Shown here piece by piece: positions 11,432 to 23,396 of a DNA stretch of 64,000 nt. Under the pieces are notes generated by a model. The model did no database searches. It was not told the DNA's origin and worked only from the letters and a program-made list of their open reading frames with translations. The stretch covers positions 24,639,725 to 24,703,724 of the forward strand of contig CM046341.1 in NCBI GenBank assembly GCA_025403435.1, in the 5' to 3' direction. A program made the position numbers and the translations under genes. Every line of letters starts with the position of its first letter. The stretch's first letter is position 1. Source of the DNA: Artocarpus heterophyllus (lineage: Eukaryota > Streptophyta > Magnoliopsida > Rosales > Moraceae).

Positions 11432-13628
11432 TGTCACACCCTGGAGTACGGGAGGTGACGTGGTGGATTATTTAAATTAATTAAAAGAAGAATTTAACTT
11501 AAAATCAAGAGTTTAGGGGTTAAGTTAAATAATAAAAATGTGAAAGTTTCAAAACAACATTTTATAGAAGAATTCATAAACATTAAGCAGGTGAAATCAT
11601 TAAGCGAATAATAAAATAATAAAGAACCGAGAGTAAGGGTCCCACTGACCCACAATTTGTGCACACACATAGTACTGACAATATAATAATAAAACCACAA
11701 CCCAAAAACAAATAGAGTTAAAACATTACATGCCTTGATCAATTACTACAAATAATCTACTAGTCCTCCTACTCCTCCTGAGTTTTGTCCATTGAGTCAT
11801 CTCTGAACCTAAGTGGGAATCCACCTAGAGGGGAAGTTTAATAACAAACAAAATGTGAGCGAAAGGCTCAGTAGGACTATATTTTACTAAATCATTTAAT
11901 TTAAAGAAATGTTTCACTATTCAGGGAATTATTTAAAAGAAACCTTGAATAACTAAATAAATTTAAATAAAGCCGTTTTTACCCAAAACAGTTTATTCGG
12001 TCAACCAGAAATACATTATTTTCTTTCCCTAGGCAAACCACATGAATATCACCACCGTGTGGCCCAGCTGGGTTTCGGGACCAGACCCCAAGGTCGATCG
12101 CTACACGACCCGATCTCTGATATGGCATCATGCCCTTATATTCATTTCTAACATTATTCAAAACCCATTTACCAGATGTTTTCATTATCATTTATTATGA
12201 AGTTCATCTCAGTTCATGGTTTACAAAAATAAAACCGATAAATTCCATTTTCAATCAACTGTTGAAAACATTTTTATAGAAACCCTTTTCAAAGCCAAAT
12301 CATTTTGAAACTGGGTTACCAAAGATAGGGTAGAAGTCCTACCTCGATACTCGTGCTGGTGCCCCACACCGTAATCCCGGTCCGCTATACGTTAGCTCCG
12401 CAGAACCACGAACGATCCTAGATACACACTAAGTCGATCAATATCTAGTTTGAGACATTCTATGTTACTAAACCATTTCATGATGTCCTAGTGTGCCATT
12501 TGTATCTTTAAAATCATTTTACAAGGTTGAAATTTCAATCGGGGTTCAAAACAGTGAAAACGGGTGAAAAATCACAAAATTTCCCCATGCCCTGCCGGCC
12601 TGCCGGACGCCCTGCTTCGGCCGGCCGAACTATGCAGTTTGGCCTGCCAAAAATCAAGTCCGGTCGGCTGGACATTTTCTACGTTCGACCTACCGGACAG
12701 ATGAATCTCGCTTGCCAATTCTTTGAATCCGGCTTGCCGAACATGTAGTTCGGCCTGCCGAAGTAGAAAAACCCAGAATCTCCACCACGGGTTTTGGGTT
12801 TCCCAAAACTCAAATCTTGATTTTAACCTGTTTTTCTCAAATCTCAGACATAGAAAACAACCATAGATGATAGAAAAAACATAATAGAACACTTTTGAAC
12901 TCATTTAAATAAGATTTAATCACAAAAATTCCAAAAATCTGAAAATGAGAGAAAATGAGGAAATATGAAAAATCTTGAATCAAATCCATTTTTCTTCAAT
13001 CTAAGCTTAGATTCGAGGTGTTCTAAGTTCCTTTAACTCAAATAAGGGTTTTCTAAGCTGAAGCAAACTTAGATTTCAAAAATGCACGAAAATTGAAAAT
13101 TTTGAAAAAGTTTAGAAATTTCAAAACTAACCTCGAATCGAAGCTTTAAATCCACGTTCTTTGTTACCAAATCACGTCCCCGAGCTTCCTACTCGCTAAC
13201 CCGAAGCTTGGATTCAAATTTTGTTTCAAAAATTTGAAAGAGAATTGAGAGAGAATGAGAGAAACCGAGAGAGAGAGTGGGAGAGGGATCACACTGAAGA
13301 GAGAGAGAGAACAGAGAGAATGAGAGAAAGAGAGTGAGAGAGAGAATAAATAGAGAGAAATGGTGGGCGGTTTTACTGTGCAAAAACCATGTGCCACCCA
13401 CGGTTTTGTAAAACGGAATATTTTTAACATTTTACAAACTGTTGTGTTTTAAAAACTCGAAATAATATTTTAAAATAATAAGGAATCATTAGAATTTATT
13501 AAATTAACAAAACAACCTAAAATTCAAAATTTAACCAAATGATCAAATTAACGTTGAAACATTAATTATGTCACACTAATTCATCATTTTACATTACAAT
13601 AACATTAAATTAATCTCGAGCCGTTACA
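11432..13628 (-). mobile_element. Solo LTR 1 of the Tekay/Del-like gypsy family
   Basis: The segment starts TGTCACACCCTGGAGTACGG and ends CCGTTACA. It is flanked by an identical pentamer cttca at 11427-11431 and 13629-13633, a perfect 5-bp TSD. It is homologous throughout to 14668-16828, 16843-18870 and 23397-25680, the last two being LTRs of a coding element read on the minus strand. No internal region is attached. That is the signature of LTR-LTR recombination leaving a solo LTR. It contains a motif cluster at about 12595-12765. Confidence 0.92.
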
Positions 13629-13633
13629 CTTCA

Positions 13634-14342
13634 TTACGGTCACCAAGGACTGAAAATTGTCCAAGGTGTTTGCTTGATAGTCAACTGCTCTCACTGTAAT
13701 CAACTGAACAAGTTTCTTAGGTTTTAAATCTCGCACCGGCCAGGAAACCATGTCTACAGTCCATACTACTGTGTGAAATCAAAGCTTAGGTTACCCTGCA
13801 ACGCTTCATCTTTTCTTGCTTTATCTGCTTTTTGTAATATGTTGGGTAAAAGTTGTTTCATGAGATAGAGGAACGATTTGGAGTTCCTGGATTTTGGAAT
13901 ATAAGCAGTCTAAACATTGTCTAAAAGAGCATTCTTTAAGAGTTGGAGAATACATCTCCTTGCTCATGCCGAACTGTCTTTTCTCTTTCTTTAAAAATAT
14001 GAAACCCAATGAAGACATAGATAAGAAACTTTATACAACAATTAAAGGTAATCCCCTATGCACACATTTAAAATCACATGCACATGTAACTGTATAAGTA
14101 AAGATTCTAGAAACTTGAAACCAAAATCTGAAAGGAAAAAAGAAAGTACATGGCATCTGAGTTCCGCTCTCGCTGTCTCTAATTATTGCATGAAACCAGA
14201 AAACGTACTTGGCCATTTGGCAATGCGGCTTGCACTACAAATTGTGATTTCCTTGTTTTATTCTCTTTCTACTTGCGGAAGCCTACATCCTACATATTAG
14301 GGTTTTGGCTAAGAAAGCTGGTATTGAAACATAAATGTGCAG
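13634..14342. other. Probable intron of the Z-ISO remnant
   Basis: No coding segment is recognised here. Because the Z-ISO exon starts at 14343 after an acceptor-like tgtgcag, this stretch and the solo LTR before it probably lie in the preceding intron. I could not find the first Z-ISO exon (transit peptide and first membrane segments). Confidence 0.45.
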
Positions 14343-16842
14343 GTTGTAATGTTGGTCCTCATTGTAATTTTTGCCACAATGCATGGTGGCGTAGCCAGTC
14401 GAAGAGACACGGGTGAGAAACTCGTTGGAGAACGAGCTTTCCGTGTTTTGTTTGCTGGGATAACCTTTCCATTGGCTGTCAGTACTGTTGTGAGTACTCT
14501 CTAAAAAAGTGCTGTTATTGGCTATATCTTCTTGATTTTTTTCCATTTAGGGTGCAATGCAAACGAAGTTTATTTGAACTGACTACTTGACTTTTTAAGT
14601 GTTTGTGATTCAGGTGTCTTTTATTAACCACATATATGACGGGCAACAACTATGGCAACTACTGTACTGTCACGCCCCGGAGTACGGGAGGTGACGTGGC
14701 GGAATATTTAGATTAATTAAAAGAGAATTTAATTGAAATTAAGGGTTTAAAAATCCAATTAAGTAAGAAATTAAGAAGATTTTCCACCACATTTGATAAA
14801 CGAATTTATAAATATTTAGCAAATAATAATAATTGAATAAAAACCGCGAATATGGGTTCCACAACCCACAACTTGTGTACACACATGGTTCTGACAATAT
14901 CATAAATACAATTACAGTCCAAGTACAAATAAAGTTAAGTCTTACATGCCCTGATTAATAATGCAGAATATAAATAAACTCTCCTATTGCTCCTGAGTTC
15001 GATCCGAAGAATCTTCTCCAAACCTAAATGGGAAACCACCTAAAAGGGGGAGAAATTTAAAAACAGATAAAACGTGAGCGAAAGGCTCAGTAGGACTAAG
15101 TTTTATAAAATAATTTAATGCAAAGAAACATAACATTATCAGGAGTTATACAAAAAGGGAACTCAAATAAATAAATAAATAAATTGAGTAGAACCGTTCT
15201 GACACAGAACAGTTTACTCATCAAATCAAAACACCAGTTTACTTTTACCTAGGCAAACCATGATATCACCACCGTAGTGGCCCAGCTGGGTTTCGGGACC
15301 TGCCCCCAAGGTCGATCGCCACACGACCCGATCTCTGATATGGCATCATGCCTTAGTGTTTATTATCATTGTCATTCAAAACCCAATTACCGAGTGTTGT
15401 CAATTACATTCATTATGAAATTCATTTCATGTCACGGTATATTAAAATATAACCGATAAAACCATTTTCAAACAACCGTTGAAAACATTTTGATAGAAAT
15501 CATTTTCAAAGCCAAATCATTTCAAAACCAGGCTACCAAAGAAATAGGATAGAAGTCCTACCTCAGTACTCGTGCCGGTACCCCACACCGTAATCCCGAT
15601 CCGCTATACGTTAGCTCCACGGAACCACGAACAATCCTAGATACAAACTAAGTCGATCAATATCTAGTTTGAAACATTCTATGTTACTAAATCATTTCAT
15701 GATGTCCTAGTGTGCCATTTGTATCATTAAAATCATCCTATAAGGTTGGGATTTAAATCAGGGTTCAAAACAGGGAAAACGGGTAAAAATCACAAAATTT
15801 TCCATGCCTCGGTCGGCCTGCCGGACACCCTGCTTTGGCCTGCCGAACTGCACAGTTCGGCCGGCCGGAAACAAGGTTCGGCCTGCCGAACATTGCCCCA
15901 GACTCGGCCTGCCGGTCGGAAGAACACCGGCCTGCCGATCATCACTCCGGCCTGCCGAACATGAACTTCGGCCTGCCGAACTGGGAAGATCCAGAAATCC
16001 CAGCCACGGGTTTCTCGATCCCCAAAATCTAAATCTTGTTTCTAACATGTTTTTCTCAAATCCCAGGCATGAAAAACAACTATAATTGATAGAAAAACAT
16101 TCTAGAACATGTTTGGGATCATTTAAACAACATTTAAACTCGAAATCCTCAAAAATCCGAAAATGAGAAAAAGAGGAGAAAAATGAAAATCTTGAATCCA
16201 ATCCGTTTTTCTTCAATCTAGGCTTAGATTCTAGTTGTTCTAAGTTCATTTAACACAAATCCACGGTTTTCTAAGCTAAAACAAACTTAGATTTCAAAAA
16301 CACACAAAATTGAAAATTTTGTAAAAAGTTTAGAAATTTCGAATCTAACCTCGAATCGAAGCTTCAATCCGCGTTCTCGGTTGCCGAATCACGTCCCCGA
16401 GCTTCCTCCTTGCTGTTCCGAAGCTTGGATTCGAATGTGGTTTCAAAAATTTGAGAGAGAATTGAGAGAGAAAGAGAGCTGCCGAGAGAGAGAGAGAAGA
16501 GAGAGGGAGACGCGTGAGAGTGAGGAGAGAGAGGGGAAGGAAGGAAATAAATAGAGAAAATCGGTGGGCGGTTTTACTGTGCGAAAACCATGTGCCGCCC
16601 ACGGTTTTGTAAAACAGAGTATTTTTAACATTTTACAAATTGTTGTGTTTTAAAACTCAAAACATCATTTTAAATCCATAAAAAAATCATTTAAATGTAT
16701 CAATTTAACAAAACAACCAAAAACTAAAAATCCAACCAAATAATCTAATTAAAGTTAAAACTTTAATTATGGCACACTAATTCATCATTTACATTACATT
16801 AATGTTAAATAAATTTCGGGACGTTACATGTACCCTTCCACT
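14343..16842 (+). pseudogene. 15-cis-zeta-carotene isomerase (Z-ISO) remnant, split by an LTR
   Basis: Z-ISO is a plastid membrane protein of the NnrU family. It isomerises the 15-cis bond of phytoene-derived 9,15,9'-tri-cis-zeta-carotene in carotenoid synthesis. Exon 14343-14489 follows a cag acceptor, encodes VVMLVLIVIFATMHGGVASR and then a segment with GEKLVGERAFRVLFAG, and ends at a gtgagt donor. The next exon begins at 14614 after an attcag acceptor, encodes VSFINHIYDGQQLWQLLY to 14667, and resumes after the inserted LTR at 16834 with PST. In plant Z-ISO about 20 residues separate LWQL from LYPST, so an in-frame deletion came before the insertion. N- and C-terminal parts are missing, so it is nonfunctional here. 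Confidence 0.85.
14668..16828 (-). mobile_element. Solo LTR 2 of the Tekay/Del-like family, inside Z-ISO
   Basis: It begins TGTCACGCCCCGGAGTACGG and ends GGACGTTACA, with a perfect TSD tgtac at 14663-14667 and 16829-16833. The duplicated bases are part of the Z-ISO codons CTG TAC, so the insertion hit an exon. It has the features of its family: a CT/GA-rich low-complexity region near 16460-16540 and a cluster of about eight CGGCCTGCCGAAC-like motifs at 15810-15985. No internal retrotransposon sequence accompanies it. Confidence 0.92.
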
Positions 16843-18870
16843 TGTGACGCCTCGGAGTACGGGAGGTGACGTGGCGGATTATTTAAATTAATTAAAGGAG
16901 AATTTAATTAAAATCAAGAGTTTTAAGGGTTAAAATGAATAATAAAATATGAAAGTTCAAGACCCACAACTTGTGCACACACATAGTACTGACAATATAA
17001 TAATACAACTACAGTCCAAGCACAAAGAAAGTTAAAAATATTACATGCCTTGTTTAATTTATACAAACAAACTAATAAATCCTCCTACTGCTCCTGAGTT
17101 CGGTCCGTTGAATCCTCTCCGAACCTAAAGGGGAATCCACCTAGAGGGGAAAGGTTTAAAACAAATAAAACGTGAGCGAAAGGCTCAGTAGGACTATATT
17201 TTAATAAATTATTTAATTTAAAGGAAAATCTCACAATTCAAGGAATTACTTAAAAGAAACATTGAATAAATAAATAAATTTAAATAAAACCATTCTTACC
17301 CAAAACAGTTTATTAGGTCGACCAGAAATATCGTTTTCTTTTCCTAGGCAAACCATAAGAATATCACCACCGTAGTGGCCCAGCTGGGTTTCGGGACCTG
17401 CCCCCAAGGTCGATCGCTACACGACCCGATCTCTGATATGACATCATGCCTATGTGTTTATTTTCATCATCATTCAAAACCCATTTACCGAGTATTGTCA
17501 TTACATTCATTATAAAGTTCATTTCAGTTTACGGTATATTAAAACATAACCGATAAATTCATTTTCAAACAACCGTTGAAAACATTTTAATAGAAATCCT
17601 TTTCAAAGCCAACTCATTTTGAAACTAGGCTACCAAGGAATGGGGTAGAAGTCCTACCTCGATACTCATGCCGGTGCCCCACACCGTAATCCCGGTCCGC
17701 TGTACGTTAGCTCCGCGAACCACGAACGATCCTAGTTACGCACTAAGTCGATCAATATCTAGTTCGAGACATTCTATGTTACTAAACCATTTCATGATGT
17801 CCTAGTGTGCCATTTGTATCTTTAAAATCATTCTATAAGGTTGGAATTTAAATCGGGGTTCAAAACAGTGAAAACGGGTGAAAAATCACAAAATTTTCCA
17901 TGCCCGGTCGGCCTGTTGGACTCCCTGCTTCGGCCAGCCGAACTGTGCAGTTCGGCCTACCGGAAACCAGGTTCGGCCTGCCGGACATCTCCAGGTTCGG
18001 ATAGATGAACTCCGGCCTGTCGAACACAAGCCGAACTGGAAAAACCCAGAAATTTCAGCCACGGGTTTTTCGATCCCCAAAATCCAAATCTTGATTCTAA
18101 CCTGTTTTTCTCAAATCTCAGGCATGGAAAACATTCATAGATGATAGAAAAACATGCTAGAACACTTTTGAACTCATTTAAACAAGATTTAAACTTGAAA
18201 ATCTCAAAAATCTGAAAATGAGAAAATGAGGAGAAAAATGAAAAATCTTGAATCCAATCCGTTTTTCTTCAATCTAAGCTTAGATTCTAGTTGTTCTAAG
18301 TTCATTTAACTCAAACCAAGAGTTTTCTAAGCTCAAACGAACTTAAATTTCAAAATTGTACAAAATTGAAAATTTTAGAAAAAGTTTAGAAATTTCAAAA
18401 CTAACCTCGAATCGAAGCTTCAATCCACGTTCTTGGTTGCCAAATCTCGTCCCTAAGCTTCCTCCTTGCTAACCCGAAGCTTGGATTCGAATTTGATTCA
18501 AAAATTTGAGAGAGAAGAGAGAGGCCGAGAGAGAAGGAGAGAGAGAGTGAGAGCTGAGAGAATGAAGAGAGAGGAAGGGAAAAAGGAAATAAATAGAGAA
18601 AATTTATGGGCGGTTTTACTGTGCAAAAACCAAATGCCACCCACGGTTTTGTAAAACGGAATATTTTTAACATTTTACAAATTGTTGTGCTTTAAAACTC
18701 AAAACATCATTTTAAAACAATAAGAAATCATTTGAATTCATCAAATTAACAAAACAACCTAAAATTCAAAATTCAACCAAATAATCAAATTAATGTTGAA
18801 ACATTAATTATGGCACACTAATTCATCATTTTACATTACAATAACATTAAATTAATTTCGGGGCGTTACA
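16843..18870 (-). repeat. 3' LTR (in element sense) of the Tekay-like element
   Basis: It starts TGTGACGCCTCGGAGTACGG and ends GGGGCGTTACA on the plus strand. It begins only 14 bp after solo LTR 2 ends. A smaller motif cluster, about five copies, is at 17905-18035. It is shorter than solo LTR 1 because it lacks a segment near 16935-16960. Confidence 0.92.
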
Positions 18871-18888
18871 ACTCTCCACCCCTAAAAG
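18871..18888 (-). promoter_or_regulatory. Polypurine tract of the Tekay-like element
   Basis: On the minus strand this reads cttttaggggtggagagt and directly abuts the LTR that begins TGTAACG. This is the expected primer site for plus-strand DNA synthesis. The same sequence follows the other LTR at 25681. Confidence 0.8.
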
Positions 18889-18918
18889 AAATTTCGCCCT
18901 TGAAATTTACAACTCATT

Positions 18919-20310
18919 TCAGAAACAAAACAAATGCAGATACAATTCTTGCATACTCGACTCTAGTTTCCAGGTGGCTTCATCAACCCCGTGATACTGC
19001 CACACGACCTTTAACAACGATATCTCACGACGACGCAAACTAATTACTTTTCGATCGATGATTTGAATTGGCACTTCTTCGTACGTCGTATCTTCCTGAA
19101 CCTGCACATCGCGAAATGAAACTATCTTACCCTGCTCAGGCGGACACTTCCTAAGCATCGACACATGAAACACATCGTGAACATGAGAAAGTTCGAGCGG
19201 AAGATCAAGCCGATAAGCAACCACACCAACACGCTGAGTGATCTCAAACGGCCCAATATACCTCGGCGCGAGCTTCCCACTCACTCCGAACCGCATAGTT
19301 CCCTTACGAGGCGATACCTTCAAGAGAACGAAATCTCCAACCGCGAACTCTAAGGGTCTACGTCTCCTATCCGCATAACTCTTCTGTCGACTCTGAGCTG
19401 CCCTCAATCGATCTCGAATCACAACGACTCTCTCATTGCTATCACGGATCTCATCCGGCCCAAGAATAACCCTATCTTTCGGCTCTGCCCAACACACCGG
19501 TGACCGACACGGTCGCCCATACAATGCCTCAAACGGTGCCATACCAATACTCGCCTGATAACTGTTGTTGTACGCGAACTCCGCCAGATGCAAATATTTC
19601 TTCCAATTTCCGCCGAAGTCCAATGCATAGGCACGCAACATATCCTCAAGAATCTGAATAACCCACTCAGACTGTCCATCAGTCTGAGGATGAAACGCCA
19701 TACTGAAGTTCAAATCTGTACCTAAAGCCTTCTGAAAACTCCTCCAGTACTTAGCATTAAACCTGGTGTCTCGATCAGAAGTGATGGACAAAGGAACTCC
19801 ATACAACCTCACAATATTCTACAGATACAAATCCCTGAGAATCCTCCTCAAACATGTCGACCTAAATAATATGAAATGTGCCGATTTCGTCAACCTGTCG
19901 ACCACGACCCAAACTGCATCATGCCGCTGCTCCGTCCTCGGCAAACCTGTGAGAAAATCCATCATCATATGCTCCCATTTCCACCCTAGAATAGGAAGTG
20001 GCTGAAGCTGACCCGCAGGCTTCTGATGCTGGGCTTTCACCTGAAGACATGTCGTACACTTGGCCACGTACTCTTAAACATCTTTTTTCATGCCTCTCCA
20101 CCAATACTGCCTCTTCAAATCACGATACATCTTTGTGCTCCCCAGATGAATAGCGAACTGGGACCTATGAGCTTCATCCAAAACGGCTTTCGTCACCTTG
20201 GCGATAGCTAGAACTGCAAGACGCTCCCGAAAATACAACGACCCATCTGCATGCACGCTCCATTCTTTAAACTGCTCCTCGTTCTGAATCCACGACCAAA
20301 TCCCCTGCAA
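18919..20310 (-). pseudogene. Integrase with chromodomain, Tekay-like element
   Basis: The zinc-binding region (HRSQFAIHLGSTKMY, then CTTC about 40 residues later) lies at 20250-20050, with one in-frame stop near 20074. Catalytic residues are visible: D in MMDFLTGLP near 19965, D in ITSDRDTRF near 19780, and E in TDGQSEWVIQ near 19680. A stop near 19819 separates the first aspartate from the rest. Downstream come the [10 protein letters not shown] and [10 protein letters not shown] blocks. The chromodomain (IQIIDRKVISLRRREI, ending in ATWKLESSM) is at about 19070-18950; in chromoviruses it targets integration to heterochromatin. The reading frame ends at 18919, close to the polypurine tract. 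Confidence 0.88.
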
Positions 20311-20329
20311 ATGCTAAGCACGTCTGTGA

Positions 20330-21665
20330 CCACATTAGCTTTCCCGGGATGATACTGCAATGCAAAATCACAGTCCTCCATATACTCTATCCATCTACGC
20401 TGCCTCAAATTAAGATCCCTCTGAGTGAACAGATACCTCAAACTCTTATGATCGGAGAAGACCTGAAACGACGCTTCATACAAATAACATCTCCAAATCT
20501 TCAGCGCGTGAATCACCTCCGCGAGCTCCAAATCATGAGTAGGATAATTCCGCTCGTGAGGTCATAGCTGTCTCGATCTGTACGGAACCACGCGTCTATG
20601 CTGCATCAACACGCATCCAAGTCTGCGCCCTGAAGCATTTGTGTAAACCTCATACGGCTCATCACTGCTAGGAATAACCAACATTGGAGCTGAAGTCAAC
20701 CGGTTCTTCAATTCCTGAAAAGCAAGCTCACATTCTTCACCCCACTCAAACTTGACGTTTTTCTTGATCAATCTCATCAATGGAGCTGCAATCTTCAAAA
20801 AATCCTTTACAAATTTCCTGTAATAACCAGTAAGACCTAAGAAGCTGCGAATCTCCGCTACATTCCTTGGTCGTTCCCACTCCACTATGGCTTCAATCTT
20901 GGACGGATCCAAAGAAATGCCATGCTTCAAGATGACATGACCCAGAAACTTGACCTCAGTCAACCAAAACTCACATTTTTCTCTCTTGGCATACAACTGG
21001 TGCTCCCGCAGAGTCTGAAGCATGATCCGAAGATGCTGCTCATGCTCCTCCCAAGTCTTAGAATACACAAGAATGTCATTGATGAACACGATCACAAACT
21101 GATCCAAATACGGCCTAAATATCCTGTTCATCAAATCCATGAAAACTACCGGAGCATTTGTCAACCCAAACGACATAACCAGAAACTCAAAATGCCCATA
21201 CCGAGTCCTAAAAGCTGTCTTGGGAATATCCTCTTCCTTAATCCTGAGTTGATGATAACCCGACCGCAAATCAATCTTTGAGAAGTACCGCGAACCTCCC
21301 AACTGATCAAACAACTCATCAATCCTAGGCAAGGGATACTTATTCTTCACTGTGACACGATTCAGCTGTCGATAATCCACACACAACCTGAGAGTCCCAT
21401 CATGCTTCTTAGCAAACAAAACCGGTGCTCCCCATGAAGATGTGCTATTCTGAATATACCCTTTATCAGCAAGCTCCTGAAGTAGCCTCCATAATTCTTT
21501 CATTTCCTCCGACGCCATCCTATAAGGTGCCATGGAAATCGGTGCTGTCCTCGGAAACAACTCAATACCAAACTCGATTTCCCAATGCGGTGGTAATCCT
21601 AGCAACTCGTCGGGGAAGACATCCTTGAAGTCATCAACCACTGGAATCGCTACACTGCCTCTCAA
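20330..21665 (-). pseudogene. Reverse transcriptase / RNase H, Tekay-like element
   Basis: RT blocks are in order from 21600: [20 protein letters not shown], then [15 protein letters not shown], then SFGLTNAP. The polymerase box reads FINDILVYS (near 21075), where F-I-D-D is expected, so the first catalytic aspartate is asparagine. RNase H starts [11 protein letters not shown] near 20640, again with asparagine for the first catalytic aspartate, and a TGA follows RSRQL at about 20562. The remainder ([17 protein letters not shown], then YHPGKANVV) continues to about 20340 before the frame is lost. Both active sites are predicted to be inactive. Confidence 0.88.
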
Positions 21666-22007
21666 AGCATAGAGCTCGCAATCTAGGTTCGCAAGAAAAG
21701 CACAACAACCCAGATTCCTTCACCCTCCTAGACACGACTTCATGAGACGCTCACTCATTAACCAATCACCACCACCCTGGTAAGTGATCATCGTCCCCCT
21801 ATCAGACACTAGGGTCACTTTTCTAAGTTGGCAGTCCACAACTACATTATACTTGGACAACCAGTCCATTCCCAGAATTACATCATATGAGCTCATGGGG
21901 AGTATAATCAAATCACTTTTTAAAATCTCATCCCCAATCTTTATTTTACAAGATTTACATATACAATTCACACACACCTGCCCCAAGGGAGAAGTTATGA
22001 CTAGGGG

Positions 22008-22190
22008 TTAATTAAACACTTCTATCTCTAATCCCAAGGCATGTACAAAAGAACTCAAAATGAGAGAATGAAAGGCACCGGTATCAAATAAAACACGAGC
22101 TAAAGATCGAGAAACTAAGATCGTACCGTGGACAACTGTGTAACCAACATGAGAATCTGAACCTCCCGATGCCATTGCATGAACCTGCAC
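22008..22190 (-). pseudogene. Aspartic protease, Tekay-like element
   Basis: The retropepsin-like protease reads VSRSLARVLFDTGAFHSLIL, with the D-T-G active site intact near 22095. The frame stops at 22008. The following region (MSSYDVILGMDWLSKYNVVV, 21900-21840) belongs to the protease C-terminus and is in the same neighbourhood after a stop. In chromoviruses this domain cuts the Gag-Pol polyprotein. Confidence 0.8.
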
Positions 22191-22394
22191 TGGTGCCTTT
22201 CCTTTTCCTCTACCAACATTGCTGGGTCCGGGATTATTCTGTCGATGCTACTGAGATGGAGGCGACTGCACACTAGCTGCACTCGACGCTCGATACTGAG
22301 GGACGTTGAGTTGGAAATGCTGCAGCTGCTGCCCTCGTGCCGGATACGAAAACTATTGAGGAGAGAGCTGGGGATACTGTAACTGTGGGTACTG

Positions 22395-23290
22395 CTAAGG
22401 CGGAGGTAGGGTCTGAGGCTGAGACTGACGACTGGCATCCTCCCCGGTCTGAGATCCAAGATGGGCACTCATGATCGGGCAATTCCTCTTGATGTGTCCG
22501 GGCTGCTGACAGAAATGACAATGGAAGCTGTAGGAACTGCTGCGCCTGCTACCAGACGAACTGCTGCTACCATTGTTTACACCACCTTGCTTGCTCTTCC
22601 CCGGAGTTAGACGGCTACTGGTGCTCTTCCTACCGCTCCTCTGCGGTCCTCCCGAAGCCTTTGCTCGATCCTCACAATACTGCGCATAATCATTTTCCAC
22701 TGATATCGCTGACGACACAAGCTCTCCAAAACTCCTAAGTCGTAGAGCAACAACTGTCGCCGAATAGGAGCGTTGAGCCCTTCCTGAAACTTAATGCACT
22801 TCTCGCGTTCCGATGCCACCGTTGATGGAGCAAACCTGACCAACTCATTAAATCTTGTCTCATATTCCCGGACTAACAGATCACCCTGCTGCAACCTATA
22901 GAATTTAGCTGTCTTCTGATCCCTATACCCCTGCAGAAAATATCGATCATAGAACAGCTCCTCGAACCTATCCCAACTGATATCAACACTGCGTTCCAGA
23001 CGCTTAGCCTGTTTCCACTAAGTGTTAGCACCACCCTCGAGCTTATATGCAACGAACTCCATACGATACTCATCAGGCACACCAAGGGTATCCAAATGCT
23101 TCACGATCGAATCCAGCCAATATTCTACAAACTGTGGATCCCCATTACCATCAAAAGTCAGAATAGACGCACGTCAAAATTCCTTAAAGTACGTATGTCG
23201 ACGACCAACATCAGAATCCTCCTGTCTAGCCCTGGCTACCATCTGCCTGAAAGCCGCAAACATAGACCTCATCATGTGTCTAGGTGCCAT
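22395..23290 (-). pseudogene. Gag, Tekay-like element
   Basis: The start is probably ATG at 23290-23288 (MAPRHMMRSMFAAFRQMVAR). A TGA at 23174 interrupts the frame soon after, in a position consistent with a CGA arginine codon. The retrotransposon Gag core follows: GNGDPQF, then WDRFEELFYDRYF (near 22950), then LVREYETRFNELVRFAPSTV (22870-22810). A CCHC knuckle CHFCQQPGHIKRNC lies near 22515-22475 with all four zinc ligands present. A Ser/Gln-rich linker leads to the protease. Frames shift at least twice. Confidence 0.85.
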
Positions 23291-23380
23291 TCTCTCACTT
23301 CTGAAAACAAAATTTTGGACTGTCAGAGTTATTTCATTGTCATACCTATGTGTGCACAATTCTCAAGGTTCATAACCTTG

Positions 23381-23394
23381 GGCTCTGATACCAT
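23381..23394 (-). promoter_or_regulatory. Primer-binding site for initiator-Met tRNA
   Basis: The plus strand reads ggctctgatacca, so the minus strand has tggtatcagagcc, the standard plant initiator-Met tRNA complement. It sits 3 bases inside the LTR boundary at 23397. Confidence 0.88.
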
Positions 23395-23396
23395 TC

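Noticed and set aside
13164..13430. Ser/Leu-rich minus-strand frames in Tekay LTRs (also 16345-16631, 18401-18673, 25211-25450)
   Set aside because: They are translations of the GA/CT-rich low-complexity LTR segment and have no domain.
15758..16249. 163-codon minus-strand frame and others across the motif clusters (12572-12904, 24665-24965)
   Set aside because: These read repeated Ala-Gly-Arg or Pro-Ala-Gly type peptides produced by the CGGCCTGCCGAAC-like motif. Frames differ between LTR copies, so coding is not conserved.
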